From assembly GCA_037178625.1 (NCBI GenBank), contig CM074134.1, positions 1,550,001-1,614,000 of the forward strand: a stretch of DNA of 64,000 nt, read 5' to 3'. The notes under the pieces are model-generated. The model was not told the DNA's origin. It did not search any database and worked only from the letters and a program-made list of their open reading frames with translations. Source of the stretch: Skeletonema tropicum. Taxonomy: Eukaryota > Bacillariophyta > Thalassiosirophyceae > Thalassiosirales > Thalassiosiraceae. The position numbers were made by a program, and so were the translations under genes. Shown here piece after piece: positions 29,501-43,300 of this stretch. Each line of letters starts with the position of its first letter. Within the stretch, counting starts at the first letter, position 1.

Positions 29501-32500
29501 ATCCAATGAGATATCTAGCACTGGGCATCGATATCACCATATATCTAGCACTGGGCATCGATATCCATTGAGATATCTAGCACAGGGCATCGATATCCAG
29601 TGAGATATCTAGCACTGGGCATTGATATGCCCAGATATCCAGCACTGTGCATCGATATCCCCAGATAGCCAGCACTGGGCATCAATATCGCCAGATATCT
29701 AGCTCTGGGCATCGATATCCAGTGAGATATCTAGGACTGGACATCGATATCGCCTGATATCTAGCACTGGGCATCGATATCCTGTGAGATATCTAGCACT
29801 GGGCATCGATATCGCAAGATTTCTAGCACTGGGCATCGGCATCAATATCCAGTGAGATATTTAGCACTGGGCATCGATATCCAGTGAGAGGATATCTAAC
29901 ACTGGGCATCGATGTCACCAGATATCTAGCACAGGGCATCAATATCCCCAGATATCCAGCACTGGGCATAGATATCCCCAGATATCTAGCTCTGGGCATC
30001 GATATCCAATGAGATATCTAGCACTGGGCATCGATATCACCATATATCTAGCACTGGGCATCGATATCCAGCACTGGGCATCGATATCCAGTGAGATATC
30101 TAGCTCTGGGCATCAATATCCAATGAGATATCTAGCACTGGGCATCGATATCACCATATATCTAGCACTGGGCATCGATATCCATTGAGATATCTAGCAC
30201 AGGGCATCGATATCCAGTGAGATATCTAGCACTGGGCATTGATATGCCCAGATATCCAGCACTGTGCATCGATATCCCCAGATAGCCAGCACTGGGCATC
30301 AATATCGCCAGATATCTAGCTCTGGGCATCAATATCCAGTGAGATATCTAGGACTGGACATCGATATCGCCTGATATCTAGCACTGGGCATCGATATCCC
30401 GTGAGATATCTAGCACTGGGCATCGATATCGCAAGATTTCTAGCACTGGGCATCGATATCCAGTGAGAGGATATCTAACACTGGGCATCGATGTCACCAG
30501 ATATCTAGCACTGGGCATCAATATCCCCAGATATCCAGCACTGGGCATAGATATCCCCAGATATGTAGCTCTGGGCATCGATATCCAATGAGATATCTAG
30601 CACTGGGCATCGATATCACCATATATCTAGCACTGGGCATCGATATCCAGCACTGGGCATCGATATCCAGTGAGATATCTAGCTCTGGGCATCAATATAT
30701 CCAATGAGATATCTAGCACTGGGCATCGATATCACCATATATCTAGCACTGGGCATCGATATCCATTGAGGTATCTAGCACAAAGGCATCGATATCCAGT
30801 GAGATATCTAGCACTGGGCATTGATATGCCCAGATATCCAGCACTGTGCATCGATATCCCCAGATATCCAGCACTGGGCATCGATATCCCCAGATAGCCA
30901 GCACTGGGCATCAATATCGCCAGATATCTAGCTCTGGGCATCGATATCCAGTGAGATATCTAGGACTGGACATCAATATCGCCTGATATCTAGCACTGGG
31001 CATCGATATCCTGTGAGATATCTAGCACTGGGCATCGATATCGCAAGATTTCTAGCACTGGGCATCGATATCCAGTGAGATATCTAGCACTGGGCATCGA
31101 TATCCAGTGAGAGGATATCTAACACTGGGCATCGATGTCACCAGATATCTAGCACTGGGCATCAATATCCCCAGATACTCAGCACTGGGCATAGATATCC
31201 CCAGATATCTAGCTCTGGGCATTGATATCCAATGAGATATCTAGCACTGGGCATCGATATCACCATATATCTAGCACTGGGCATCGATATCCAGCACTGG
31301 GCATCGATATCCAGTGAGATATCTAGCTCTGGGTATCAATATCCAATGAGATATCTAGCACTGGGCATCGATATCACCATATATCTAGCACTGGGCATCG
31401 ATATCCATTGAGATATCTTGCACAGGGCATCGATATCCAGTGAGATATCTAGCACTGGGCATTGATATGCCCAGATATTTAGCACTGTGCATCGATATCC
31501 CCAGATAGCCAGCACTGGGCATCAATATCGCCAGATATCTAGCTCTGGGCATCGATATCCAGTGAGATATCTAGGACTGGACATCGATATCGCCTGATAT
31601 CTAGCACTGGGCATCGATATCCTGTGAGATATCTAGCACTGGGCATCGATATCGCAAGATTTCTAGCACTGGGCATCGGCATCAATATCCAGTGAGATAT
31701 CTAGCACTTGGCATCGATATCCAGTGAGAGGATATCTAACACTGGGCATCGATGTCACCAGATATCTAGCACTGGGCATCAATATCCCCAGATATCCAGC
31801 ACTGGGCATAGATATCCCCAGATATCTAGCTCTGGGCATCGATATCCAATGAGATATCTAGCACTGGGCATCGATATCACCATATATCTAGCACTGGGCA
31901 TCGATATCCAGCACTGAGCATCGATATCCAGTGAGATATCTAGCTCTGGGCATCAATATCCAATGAGATATCTAGCACTGGGCATCGATATCACCATATA
32001 TCTAGCACTGGGCATCGATATCCATTGAGATATCTAGCACAGGGCATCGATATCCAGTGAGATATCTAGCACTGGGCATTGATATGCCCAGATATCCAGC
32101 ACTGTGCATCGATATCCCCAGATAGCCAGCACTGGGCATCAATATCGCCAGATATCTAGCTCTGGGCATCGATATCCAGTGAGATATCTAGGACTGGGCA
32201 TCGATATCGCCTGATATCTAGCACTGGGCATCGATATCCTGTGAGACGATATCTAGCACTGGGCATCATTATCGCAAGATTTCTAGCACTGGACATCGGC
32301 ATCAATATTCAGTGAGATATCTAGCACTGGGCATCGATATCCAGTGAGAGGATATCTAACACTGGGCATCGATGTCACCAGATATCTAGCACTGGGCATC
32401 AATATCCCCAGATATCCAGCACTGGGCATAGATATCCCCAGATATCTAGCTCTGGGCATCGATATCCAATGAGATATCTAGCACTGGGCATCAATATCAC

Positions 32501-35330
32501 CATATATCTAGCTCTGGGCATCGATATCCAGCACTGGGCATCGATATCCAGTGAGATATCTAGCTCTGGGCATCAATATCCAATGAGATATCTAGCACTG
32601 GGCATCGATATCACCATATATCTAGCACTGGGCATCGATATCCATTGAGATATCTAGCACAGGGCATCGATATCCAGTGAGATATCTAGCACTGGGCATC
32701 AATATCCCCAGATATCCAGCACTGGGCATAGATATCCCCAGATATCTAGCTCTGGGCATCGAAATCCAATGAGATATCTAGCACTGGGCATCAATATCAC
32801 CATATATCTAGCACTGGGCATCGATATCCAGCACTGGGCATCGATATCCAGTGAGATATCTAGCTCTGGGCATCAATATCCAATGAGATATCTAGCACTG
32901 GGCATCGATATCACCATATATCTAGCACTGGGCATCGATATCCAGTGAGATATCTAGCACAGGGCATCGATATCCAGTGAGATATCTAGCACTGGGCATT
33001 GATATGCCCAGATATCCAGCACTGTGCATCGATATCCCCAGATAGCCAGCACTGGGCATCAATATCGCCAGATATCTAGCTCTGGGCATCGATATCCAGT
33101 GAGATATCTAGGACTGGGCATCGATATCGCCTGATATCTAGCACTGGGCATCGATATCCTGTGAGATATCTAGCACTGGGCATCGATATGGCAAGATTTC
33201 TAGCACTGGGCATCGGCATCAATATCCAGTGAGATATCTAGCACTGGGCATCGATATCCAGTGAGAGGATATCTAACACTGGGCATCGATGTCACCAGAT
33301 ATCTAGCACTGGGCATCAATATCCCCAGATATCCAGCACTGGGCATAGATATCCCCAGATATCTAGCTCTGGGCATCGATATCACCATATATCTAGCACT
33401 GGGCATCGATATCACCATATATCTAGCACTGGGCATCGATATCCAGCACTGGGCATCGATATCCAGTGAGATATCTAGCTCTGGGCATCAATATCCAATG
33501 AGATATCTAGCACTGGGCATCGATATCACCATATATCTAGCACTGGGCATCGATATCCATTGAGATATCTAGCACAGGGCATCGATATCCAGTGAGATAT
33601 CTAGCACTGGGCATTGATATGCCCAGATATCCAGCACTGTGCATCGATATCCCCAGATAGCCAGCACTGGGCATCAATATCGCCAGATATCTAGCTCTGG
33701 GCATCGATATCCAGTGAGATATCTAGGACTGGACATCGATATTGCCTGATATCTAGCACTGGGCATCGATATCCTGTGAGATATCTAGCACTGGGCATCG
33801 ATATCGCAAGATTTCTAGCACTGGGCATCGGCATCAATATCCAGTGAGATATCTAGCACTTGGCATCGATATCCAGTGAGAGGATATCTAACACTGGGCA
33901 TCGATGTCACCAGATATCTAGCACTGGGCATCAATATCCCCAGATATCCAGCACTGGGCATAGATATCCCCAGATATCTAGCTCTGGGCATCGAAATCCA
34001 ATGAGATATCTAGCACTGGGCATCAATATCACCATATATCTAGCACTGGGCATCGATATCCAGCACTGGGCATCGATATCCAGTGAGATATCTAGCTCTG
34101 GGCATCAATATCCAATGAGATATCTAGCACTGGGCATCGATATCACCATATATCTAGCACTGGGCATCGATATCCAGTGAGATATCTAGCACAGGGCATC
34201 GATATCCAGTGAGATATCTAGCACTGGGCATTGATATGCCCAGATATCCAGCACTGTGCATCGATATCCCCAGATAGCCAGCACTGGGCATCAATATCGC
34301 CAGATATCTAGCTCTGGGCATCGATATCCAGTGAGATATCTAGGACTGGGCATCGATATCGCCTGATATCTAGCACTGGGCATCGATATCCTGTGAGATA
34401 TCTAGCACTGGGCATCGATATGGCAAGATTTCTAGCACTGGGCATCGGCATCAATATCCAGTGAGATATCTAGCACTGGGCATCGATATCCAGTGAGAGG
34501 ATATCTAACACTGGGCATCGATGTCACCAGATATCTAGCACTGGGCATCAATATCCCCAGATATCCAGCACTGGGCATAGATATCCCCAGATATCTAGCT
34601 CTGGGCATCGATATCACCATATATCTAGCACTGGGCATCGATATCACCATATATCTAGCACTGGGCATCGATATCCAGCACTGGGCATCGATATCCAGTG
34701 AGATATCTAGCTCTGGGCATCAATATCCAATGAGATATCTAGCACTGGGCATCGATATCACCATATATCTAGCACTGGGCATCGATATCCATTGAGATAT
34801 CTAGCACAGGGCATCGATATCCAGTGAGATATCTAGCACTGGGCATTGATATGCCCAGATATCCAGCACTGTGCATCGATATCCCCAGATAGCCAGCACT
34901 GGGCATCAATATCGCCAGATATCTAGCTCTGGGCATCGATATCCAGTGAGATATCTAGGACTGGACATCGATATCGCCTGATATCTAGCACTGGGCATCG
35001 ATATCCTGTGAGATATCTAGCACTGGGCATCGATATCGCAAGATTTCTAGCACTGGGCATCGGCATCAATATCCGGTGAGATATCTAGCACTTGGCATCG
35101 ATATCCAGTGAGAGGATATCTAACACTGGGCATCGATGTCACCAGATATCTAGCACTGGGCATCAATATCCCCAGATATCCAGCACTGGGCATAGATATC
35201 CCCAGATATCTAGCTCTGGGCATCGATATCCAATGAGATATCTAGCACTGGGCATCGATATCACCATATATCTAGCACTGGGCATCGATATCCAGCACTG
35301 GGCATCGATATCCAGTGAGATATCTAGCTC
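17555..35330 (-). repeat. Satellite array block B (same HOR, inverted)
   Basis: The same satellite in reverse complement, with monomers reading GATATCTAGCACTGGGCATC. The switch is abrupt: the + block ends ...CTCACTGGATATTGA at 17554 and the next bases, ATCGATATCACCATATATC, belong to a reverse-oriented monomer from another position in the HOR. The block keeps the 20-monomer, roughly 611-bp structure. It contains its own young duplications, for example ATTCGGTGAG near 21556 and 22169, and a two-HOR duplication at 33.2-34.8 kb. No genes seen. Confidence 0.97.
32755..34800 (-). repeat. 1232-bp (two-HOR) tandem duplication within block B
   Basis: The segment 33200-33563 recurs as 34432-34795, exactly 1232 bp away, with identical deduced translations. 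The rare variant GAAATCCAATGAG lies at 32761 and 33993, again 1232 bp apart, and a variant GATATGGCAAGATTTC recurs near 33187 and 34419. Two consecutive HORs were duplicated as one unit. Confidence 0.85.
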
Positions 35331-36808
35331 GATGCCAGTGCTAGATATATGGTGATATCGATGCCCAGTGCTAGATATCTCATTGGATATTGATGTCCAG
35401 AGCTAGATATCTCACTGGATATCGATGCCCAGTGCTGGATATCGATGCCCAGTGCTAGATATATGGTGATATCGATGCCCAGTGCTAGATATCTCATTGG
35501 ATATCGATGCCCAGAGCTAGATATCTGGGGATATCTATGCCCAGTGCTGGATATCTGGGGATATTGATGCCCAGTGCTAGATATCTGGTGACATCGATGC
35601 CCAGTGTTAGATATCCTCTCACTGGATATCGATGCCCAGTGCTAGATATCTCACTGGATATTGATGCCGATGCCCAGTGCTAGAAATCTCACAGGATATC
35701 GATGCCCAGTGCTAGATATCTCACAGGATATCGATGCCCAGTGCTAGATATCAGGCGATATCGATGTCCAGTCCTAGATATCTCACTGGATATCGATGCC
35801 CAGAGCTAGATATCTGGCGATATTGATGCCCAGTGCTGGCTATCTGGGGATATCGATGCACAGTGCTAGATATCTGGGCATATCAATGCCCAGTGCTAGA
35901 TATCTCACTGGATATCGATGCCCTGTGCTAGATATCTCACTGGATATCGATGCCCAGTGCTAGATATATGGTGATATCGATGCCCAGTGCTAGATATCTC
36001 ATTGGATATTGATGCCCAGAGCTAGATATCTCACTGGATATCGATGCCCAGTGCTGGATATCGATGCCCAGTGCTAGATATATGGTGATATCGATGCCCA
36101 GTGCTAGATATCTCATTGGATATCGATGCCCAGAGCTAGATATCTGGGGATATCTATGCCCAGTGCTGGATATCTGGGGATATTGATGCCCAGTGCTAGA
36201 TATCTGGTGACATCGATGCCCAGTGTTAGATATCCTCTCACTGGATATCGATGCCCAGTGCTAGAAATCTTGCGATATTGATGCCCAGTGCTAGATATCT
36301 CACAGGATATCGATGCCCAGTGCTAGATATCAGGCGATATTGATGTCCAGTCCTAGATATCTCACTGGATATCGATGCCCAGAGCTAGATATCTGGCGAT
36401 ATTGACGCCCAGTGCTGGCTATCTGGGGATATCGATGCACAGTGCTGGATATCTGGGCATATCAATGCCCAGTGCTAGATATCTCACTGGATATCGATGC
36501 CCTGTGCTAGATATCTCAATGGATATCGATGCCCAGTGCTAGATATATGGTGATATCGATGCCCAGTGCTAGATATCTCATTGGATATTGATGCCCAGAG
36601 CTAGATATCTCACTGGATATCGATGCCCAGTGCTGGATATCGATGCCCAGTGCTAGATATATGGTGATATCGATGCCCAGTGCTAGATATCTCATTGGAT
36701 ATCGATGCCCAGTGCTGGATATCTGGGGATATTGATGCCCAGTGCTAGATATCTGGTGACATCGATGCCCAGTGTTAGATATCCTCTCACTGGATATCGA
36801 TGCCCAGT

Positions 36809-36827
36809 GCAAGATTTCTAGCACTGG
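36809..36827 (-). repeat. Short inverted satellite fragment inside block C
   Basis: GCAAGATTTCTAGCACTGG is the reverse complement of the CCAGTGCTAGAAATCTTGC part of the HOR, embedded in otherwise + oriented satellite. It is followed by a shortened monomer (ATATCACTGGATATCG). Confidence 0.7.
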
Positions 36828-39800
36828 ATATCACTGGATATCGATGCCCAGTGCTGGATATCGATGCCCAGTGCTAGATATATGGTGATATCGATGCCCA
36901 GTGCTAGATATCTCATTGGATATCGATGCCCAGAGCTAGATATCTGGGGATATCTATGCCCAGTGCTGGATATCTGGGGATATTGATGCCCAGTGCTAGA
37001 TATCTGGTGACATCGATGCCCAGTGTTAGATATCCTCTCACTGGATATCGATGCCCAGTGCTAGATATCTCACTGGATATTGATGCCGATGCCCAGTGCT
37101 AGAAATCTTGCGATATCGATGCCCAGTGCTAGATATCTCACAGGATATCGATGCCCAGTGCTAGATATCAGGCGATATCGATGTCCAGTCCTAGATAAAT
37201 CACTGGATATCGATGCCCAGAAATAGATATCTGGCGATATTGATGCCCAGTGCTGGCTATCTGGGGATATCGATGCACAGTGCTGGATATCTGGGCATAT
37301 CAATGCCCAGTGCTAGATATCTCACTGGATATCGATGCCCTTTGCTAGATATCTCAATGGATATCGATGCCCAGTGCTAGATATCTCATTGGATATTGAT
37401 GCCCAGAGCTAGATATCTCACTGGATATCGATGCCCAGTGCTGGATATCGATGCCCAGTGCTAGATATATGGTGATATCGATGCCCAGTGCTAGATATCT
37501 CATTGGATATCGATGCCCAGAGCTAGATATCTGGGGATATCTATGCCCAGTGCTGGATATCTGGGGATATTGATGCCCAGTGCTAGATATCTGGTGACAT
37601 CGATGCCCAGTGTTAGATATCCTCTCACTGGATATCGATGCCCAGTGCTAGATATCTCACTGGATATTGATGCCAATGCCCAGTGCTAGAAATCTTGCGA
37701 TATCGATGCCCAGTGCTAGATATCTCACAGGATATCGATGCCCAGTGCTAGATATCAGGCGATATCGATGTCCAGTCCTAGATATCTCACTGGATATCGA
37801 TGCCCAGAGCTAGATATCTGGCGATATTGATGCCCAGTGCTGGCTATCTGGGGATATCGATGCACAGTGCTGGATATCTGGGCATATCAATGCCCAGTGC
37901 TAGATATCTCACTGGATATCGATGCCCTGTGCTAGATATCTCAATGGATATCGATGCCCAGTGCTAGATATATGGTGATATCGATGCCCAGTGCTAGATA
38001 TCTCATTGGATATTGATGCCCAGAGCTAGATATCTCACTGGATATCGATGCCCAGTGCTGGATATCGATGCCCAGTGCTAGATATATGGTGATATCGATG
38101 CCCAGTGCTAGATATCTCATTGGATATCGATGCCCAGAGCTAGATATCTGGGGATATCTATGCCCAGTGCTGGATATCTGGGGATATTGATGCCCAGTGC
38201 TAGATATCTGGTGACATCGATGCCCAGTGTTAGATATCCTCTCACTGGATATCGATGCCCAGTGCTAGAAATCTCACTGGATATCGATGCCCAGTGCTAG
38301 AAATCTTGCGATATCGATGCCCAGTGCTAGATATCTCACAGGATATCGATGCCCAGTGCTAGATATCAGGCGATATCGATGTCCAGTCCTAGATATCTCA
38401 CTGGATATCGATGCCCAGAGCTAGATATCTGGCGATATTGATGCCCAGTGCTGGCTATCTGGGGATATCGATGCACAGTGCTGGATATCTGGGCATATCA
38501 ATGCCCAGTGCTAGATATCTCACTGGATATCGATGCCCTGTGCTAGATATCTCAATGGATATCGATGCCCAGTGCTAGATATATGGTGATATCGATGCCC
38601 AGTGCTAGATATCTCATTGGATATTGATGCCCAGAGCTAGATATCTCACTGGATATCGATGCCCAGTGCTGGATATCGATGCCCAGTGCTAGATATATGG
38701 TGATATCGATGCCCAGTGCTAGATATCTCATTGGATATCGATGCCCAGAGCTAGATATCTGGGGATATCTATGCCCAGTGCTGGATATCTGGGGATATTG
38801 ATGCCCAGTGCTAGATATCTGGTGACATCGATGCCCAGTGTTAGATATCCTCTCACTGGATATCGATGCCCAGTGCTAGATATCTCACTGGATATTGATG
38901 CCGATGCCCAGTGCTAGAAATCTTTCGATATCGATGCCCAGTGCTAGATATCTCACAGGATATCGATGCCCAGTGCTAGATATCAGGCGATATCGATGTC
39001 CAGTCCTAGATATCTCACTGGATATCGATGCCCAGAGCTAGATATCTGGCGATATTGATGCCCAGTGCTGGCTATCTGGGGATATCGATGCACAGTGCTG
39101 GATATCTGGGCATATCAATGCCCAGTGCTAGATATCTCACTGGATATCGATGCCCTGTGCAAGATATCTCAATGGATATCGATGCCCAGTGCTAGATATA
39201 TGGTGATATCGATGCCCAGTGCTAGATATCTCATTGGATATTGATGCCCAGAGCTAGATATCTCACTGGATATCGATGCCCAGTGCTGGATATCGATGCC
39301 CAGTGCTAGATATATGGTGATATCGATGCCCAGTGCTAGATATCTCATTGGATATCGATGCCCAGAGCTAGATATCTGGGGATATCTATGCCCAGTGCTG
39401 AGTATCTGGGGATATTGATGCCCAGTGCTAGATATCTGGTGACATCGATGCCCAGTGTTAGATATCCTCTCACTGGATATCGATGCCCAGTGCTAGATAT
39501 CTCACTGGATATCGATGCCCAGTGCTAGAAATCTTGCGATATCGATGCCCAGTGCTAGATATCTCACAGGATATCGATGCCCAGTGCTAGATATCAGGCG
39601 ATATTGATGTCCAGTCCTAGATATCTCACTGGATATTGATGCCCAGAGCTAGATATCTGGCGATATTGACGCCCAGTGCTGGCTATCTGGCGATATTGAT
39701 GCACAGTGCTGGATATCTGGGGATATCGATGCACAGTGCTGGATATCTGGGCATGTCAATGCCCAGTGCTAGATATCTCACTGGATATCGATGCTTTGTG

Positions 39801-40315
39801 CTATATACCTCAATGGATATCAATGCCCAGTGCTAGATATATGGTGATATCGATGCCCAGAGCTAGATATCTCATTGGATATTTTGATGCCCAGAGCTAG
39901 ATATCTCACTGGATATCGATGCCCAGTGCTGGATATCGATGCCCAGTGCTAGATATATGGTGATATCGATGCCCAGTGCTAGATATCTCATTGGATATTG
40001 ATGCCCAGAGCTAGATATCTGGGGATATCTATGCCCAGTGCTGGATATCTGGGGATATTGATGCCCAGTGATAGATATCTGGTGACATTGATGCCCAGTG
40101 TTAGATATCCTCTCACTGGATATCGATGCCCAGTGCTAGAAATCTTGCGATATCGATGCCCAGTGCTAGATATCTCACGGGATATCGATGCCCAGTGCTA
40201 GATATCAGGCGATATCGATGTCCAGTCCTAGATATCTCACTGGATATCGATGCCCAGAGCTAGATATCTGGCGATATTGATGCCCAGTGCTGGCTATCTG
40301 GGGATATCGATGCAC

Positions 40316-40339
40316 ATATTATTTATATATATCGATTTT
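40316..40339. other. AT-rich non-satellite insertion within the array
   Basis: After ...GGGGATATCGATGCAC the sequence reads ATATTATTTATATATATCGA and then TTTT before the monomer with GCTGGCTATCTGGGG is repeated. This is the only clearly non-satellite stretch I found in 48.6 kb. It sits between two copies of the same monomer, as expected for a repair event or a slippage product. Confidence 0.7.
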
Positions 40340-43300
40340 GATGCCCAGTGCTGGCTATCTGGGGATATCGATGCACAGTGCTGGATATCTGGGCATATCA
40401 ATGCCCAGTGCTAGATATCTCACTGGATATCGATGCCCAGTGCTAGATATCTCAATGGATATCGATGCCCAGTGCTAGATATATGGTGATATCGATGCCC
40501 AGTGCTAGATATCTCATTGAATATTGATGTCCAGAGCTAGATATCTCACTGGATATCGATGCCCAGTGCTGGATATCGATGCCCAGTGCTAGATATATGG
40601 TGATATCGATGCCCAGTGCTAGATATCTCATTGGATATCGATGCCCAGAGCTAGATATCTGGGGATATCTATGCCCAGTGCTGGATATCTGGGGATATTG
40701 ATGCCCAGTGCTAGATATCTGGTGACATCGATGCCCAGTGTTAGATATCCTCTCACTGGATATCAATGCCAAGTGCTAGATATCTCACTGGATATTGATG
40801 CCGATGCCCAGTGCTAGAAATCTTGCGATATCGATGCCCAGTGCTAGATATCTCACAGGATATCGATGCCCAGTGCTAGATATCAGGCGATATCGATGTC
40901 CAGTCCTAGATATCTCACTGGATATCGATGCCCAGAGCTAGATATCTGGCGATATTGATGCCCAGTGCTGGCTATCTGGGGATATCGATGCACAGTGCTG
41001 GATATCTGGGCATATCAATGCCCAGTGCTAGATATCTCACTGGATATCGATGCCCTGTGCTAGATATCTCAATGGATATCGATGCCCAGTGCTAGATATA
41101 TGGTGATATCGATGCCCAGTGCTAGATATCTCATTGGATATTGATGCCCAGAGCTAGATATCTCACTGGATATCGATGCCCAGTGCTGGATATCGATGCC
41201 CAGTGCTAGATATATGGTGATATCGATGCCCAGTGCTAGATATCTCATTGGATATCGATGCCCAGAGCCAGATATCTGGGGATATCTATGCCCAGTGCTG
41301 GATATCTGGGGATATTGATGCCCAGTGCTAGATATCTGGTGACATCGATGCCCAGTGTTAGATATCCTCTCACTGGATATCGATGCCCAGTGCTAGATAT
41401 CTCACTGGATATCGATGCCCAGTGCTAGAAATCTTGCGATATTGATGCCCAGTGCTAGATATCTCACAGGATATCAATGCCCAGTGCTAGATATCAGGCG
41501 ATATCGATGTCCAGTCCTAGATATCTCACTGGATATCGATGCCCAGAGCTAGATATCTGGCGATATTGATGCCCAGTGCTGGCTATCTGGGGATATCGAT
41601 GCACAGTGCTGGATATCTGGGCATATCAATGCCCAGTGCTAGATATCTCACTGGATATCGATGCCCTGTGCTAGATATCTCACAGGATATCGATGCCCAG
41701 TGCTAGATATATGGTGATATCGATGCCCAGTGCTAGATATCTCATTGGATATTGATGCCCAGAGCTAGATATCTCACTGGATATCGATGCCCAGTGCTAG
41801 ATATATGGTGATATCGATGCCCAGTGCTAGATATCTCATTGGATATCGATGCCCAGAGCTAGATATCTGGGGATATCTATGCCCAGTGCTGGATATCTGG
41901 GGATATTGATGCCCAGTGCTAGATATCTGGTGACATCGATGCCCAGTGTTAGATATCCTCTCACTGGATATCGATGCCCAGTGCTAGATATCTCACTGGA
42001 TATTGATGCCGATGCCCAGTGCTAGAAATCTTGCGATATCGATGCCCAGTGCTAGATATCTCACAGGATATCGATGCCCAGTGCTAGATATCAGGCGATA
42101 TCGATGTCCAGTCCTAGATATCTCACTGGATATCGATGCCCAGAGCTAGATATCTGGCGATATTGATGCCCAGTGCTGGCTATCTGGGGATATCGATGCA
42201 CAGTGCTGGATATCTGGGCATATCAATGCCCAGTGCTAGATATCTCACTGGATATCGATGCCCTGTGCTAGATATCTCAATGGATATCGATGCCCAGTGC
42301 TAGATATATGGTGATATCGATGCCCAGTGCTAGATATCTCATTGGATATTGATGCCCAGAGCTAGATATCTCACTGGATATCGATGCCCAGTGCTGGATA
42401 TCGATGCCCAGTGCTAGATATATGGTGATATCGATGCCCAGTGCTAGATATCTCATTGGATATCGATGCCCAGAGCCAGATATCTGGGGATATCTATGCC
42501 CAGTGCTGGATATCTGGGGATATTGATGCCCAGTGCTAGATATCTGATGACATCGATGCCCAGTGTTAGATATCCTCTCACTGGATATCGATGCCCAGTG
42601 CTAGATATCTCACTGGATATCGATGCCCAGTGCTAGAAATCTTGCGATATTGATGCCCAGTGCTAGATATCTCACAGGATATCAATGCCCAGTGCTAGAT
42701 ATCAGGCGATATCGATGTCCAGTCCTAGATATCTCACTGGATATCGATGCCCAGAGCTAGATATCTGGCGATATTGATGCCCAGTGCTGGCTATCTGGGG
42801 ATATCGATGCACAGTGCTGGATATCTGGGCATATCAATGCCCAGTGCTAGATATCTCACTGGATATCGATGCCCTGTGCTAGATATCTCAATGGATATCG
42901 ATGCCCAGTGCTAGATATATGGTGATATCGATGCCCAGTGCTAGATATCTCATTGGATATTGATGCCCAGAGCTAGATATCTCACTGGATATCGATGCCC
43001 AGTGCTAGATATATGGTGATATCGATGCCCAGTGCTAGATATCTCATTGGATATCGATGCCCAGAGCTAGATATCTGGGGATATCTATGCCCAGTGCTGG
43101 ATATCTGGGGATATTGATGCCCAGTGCTAGATATCTGGTGACATCGATGCCCAGTGTTAGATATCCTCTCACTGGATATCGATGCCCAGTGCTAGATATC
43201 TCACTGGATATTGATGCCGATGCCCAGTGCTAGAAATCTTGCGATATCGATGCCCAGTGCTAGATATCTCACAGGATATCGATGCCCAGTGCTAGATATC

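Noticed and set aside
29251..29571. Open frames of 60-106 codons in the satellite (for example 29251-29571, 33860-34180, 40452-40772)
   Set aside because: They are translations of the monomer (repeating ALGIDI or GHRYPQISS-like strings), occur in many frames on both strands, and end wherever the 30/32-bp alternation shifts frame. There is no start context or independent protein-like composition.
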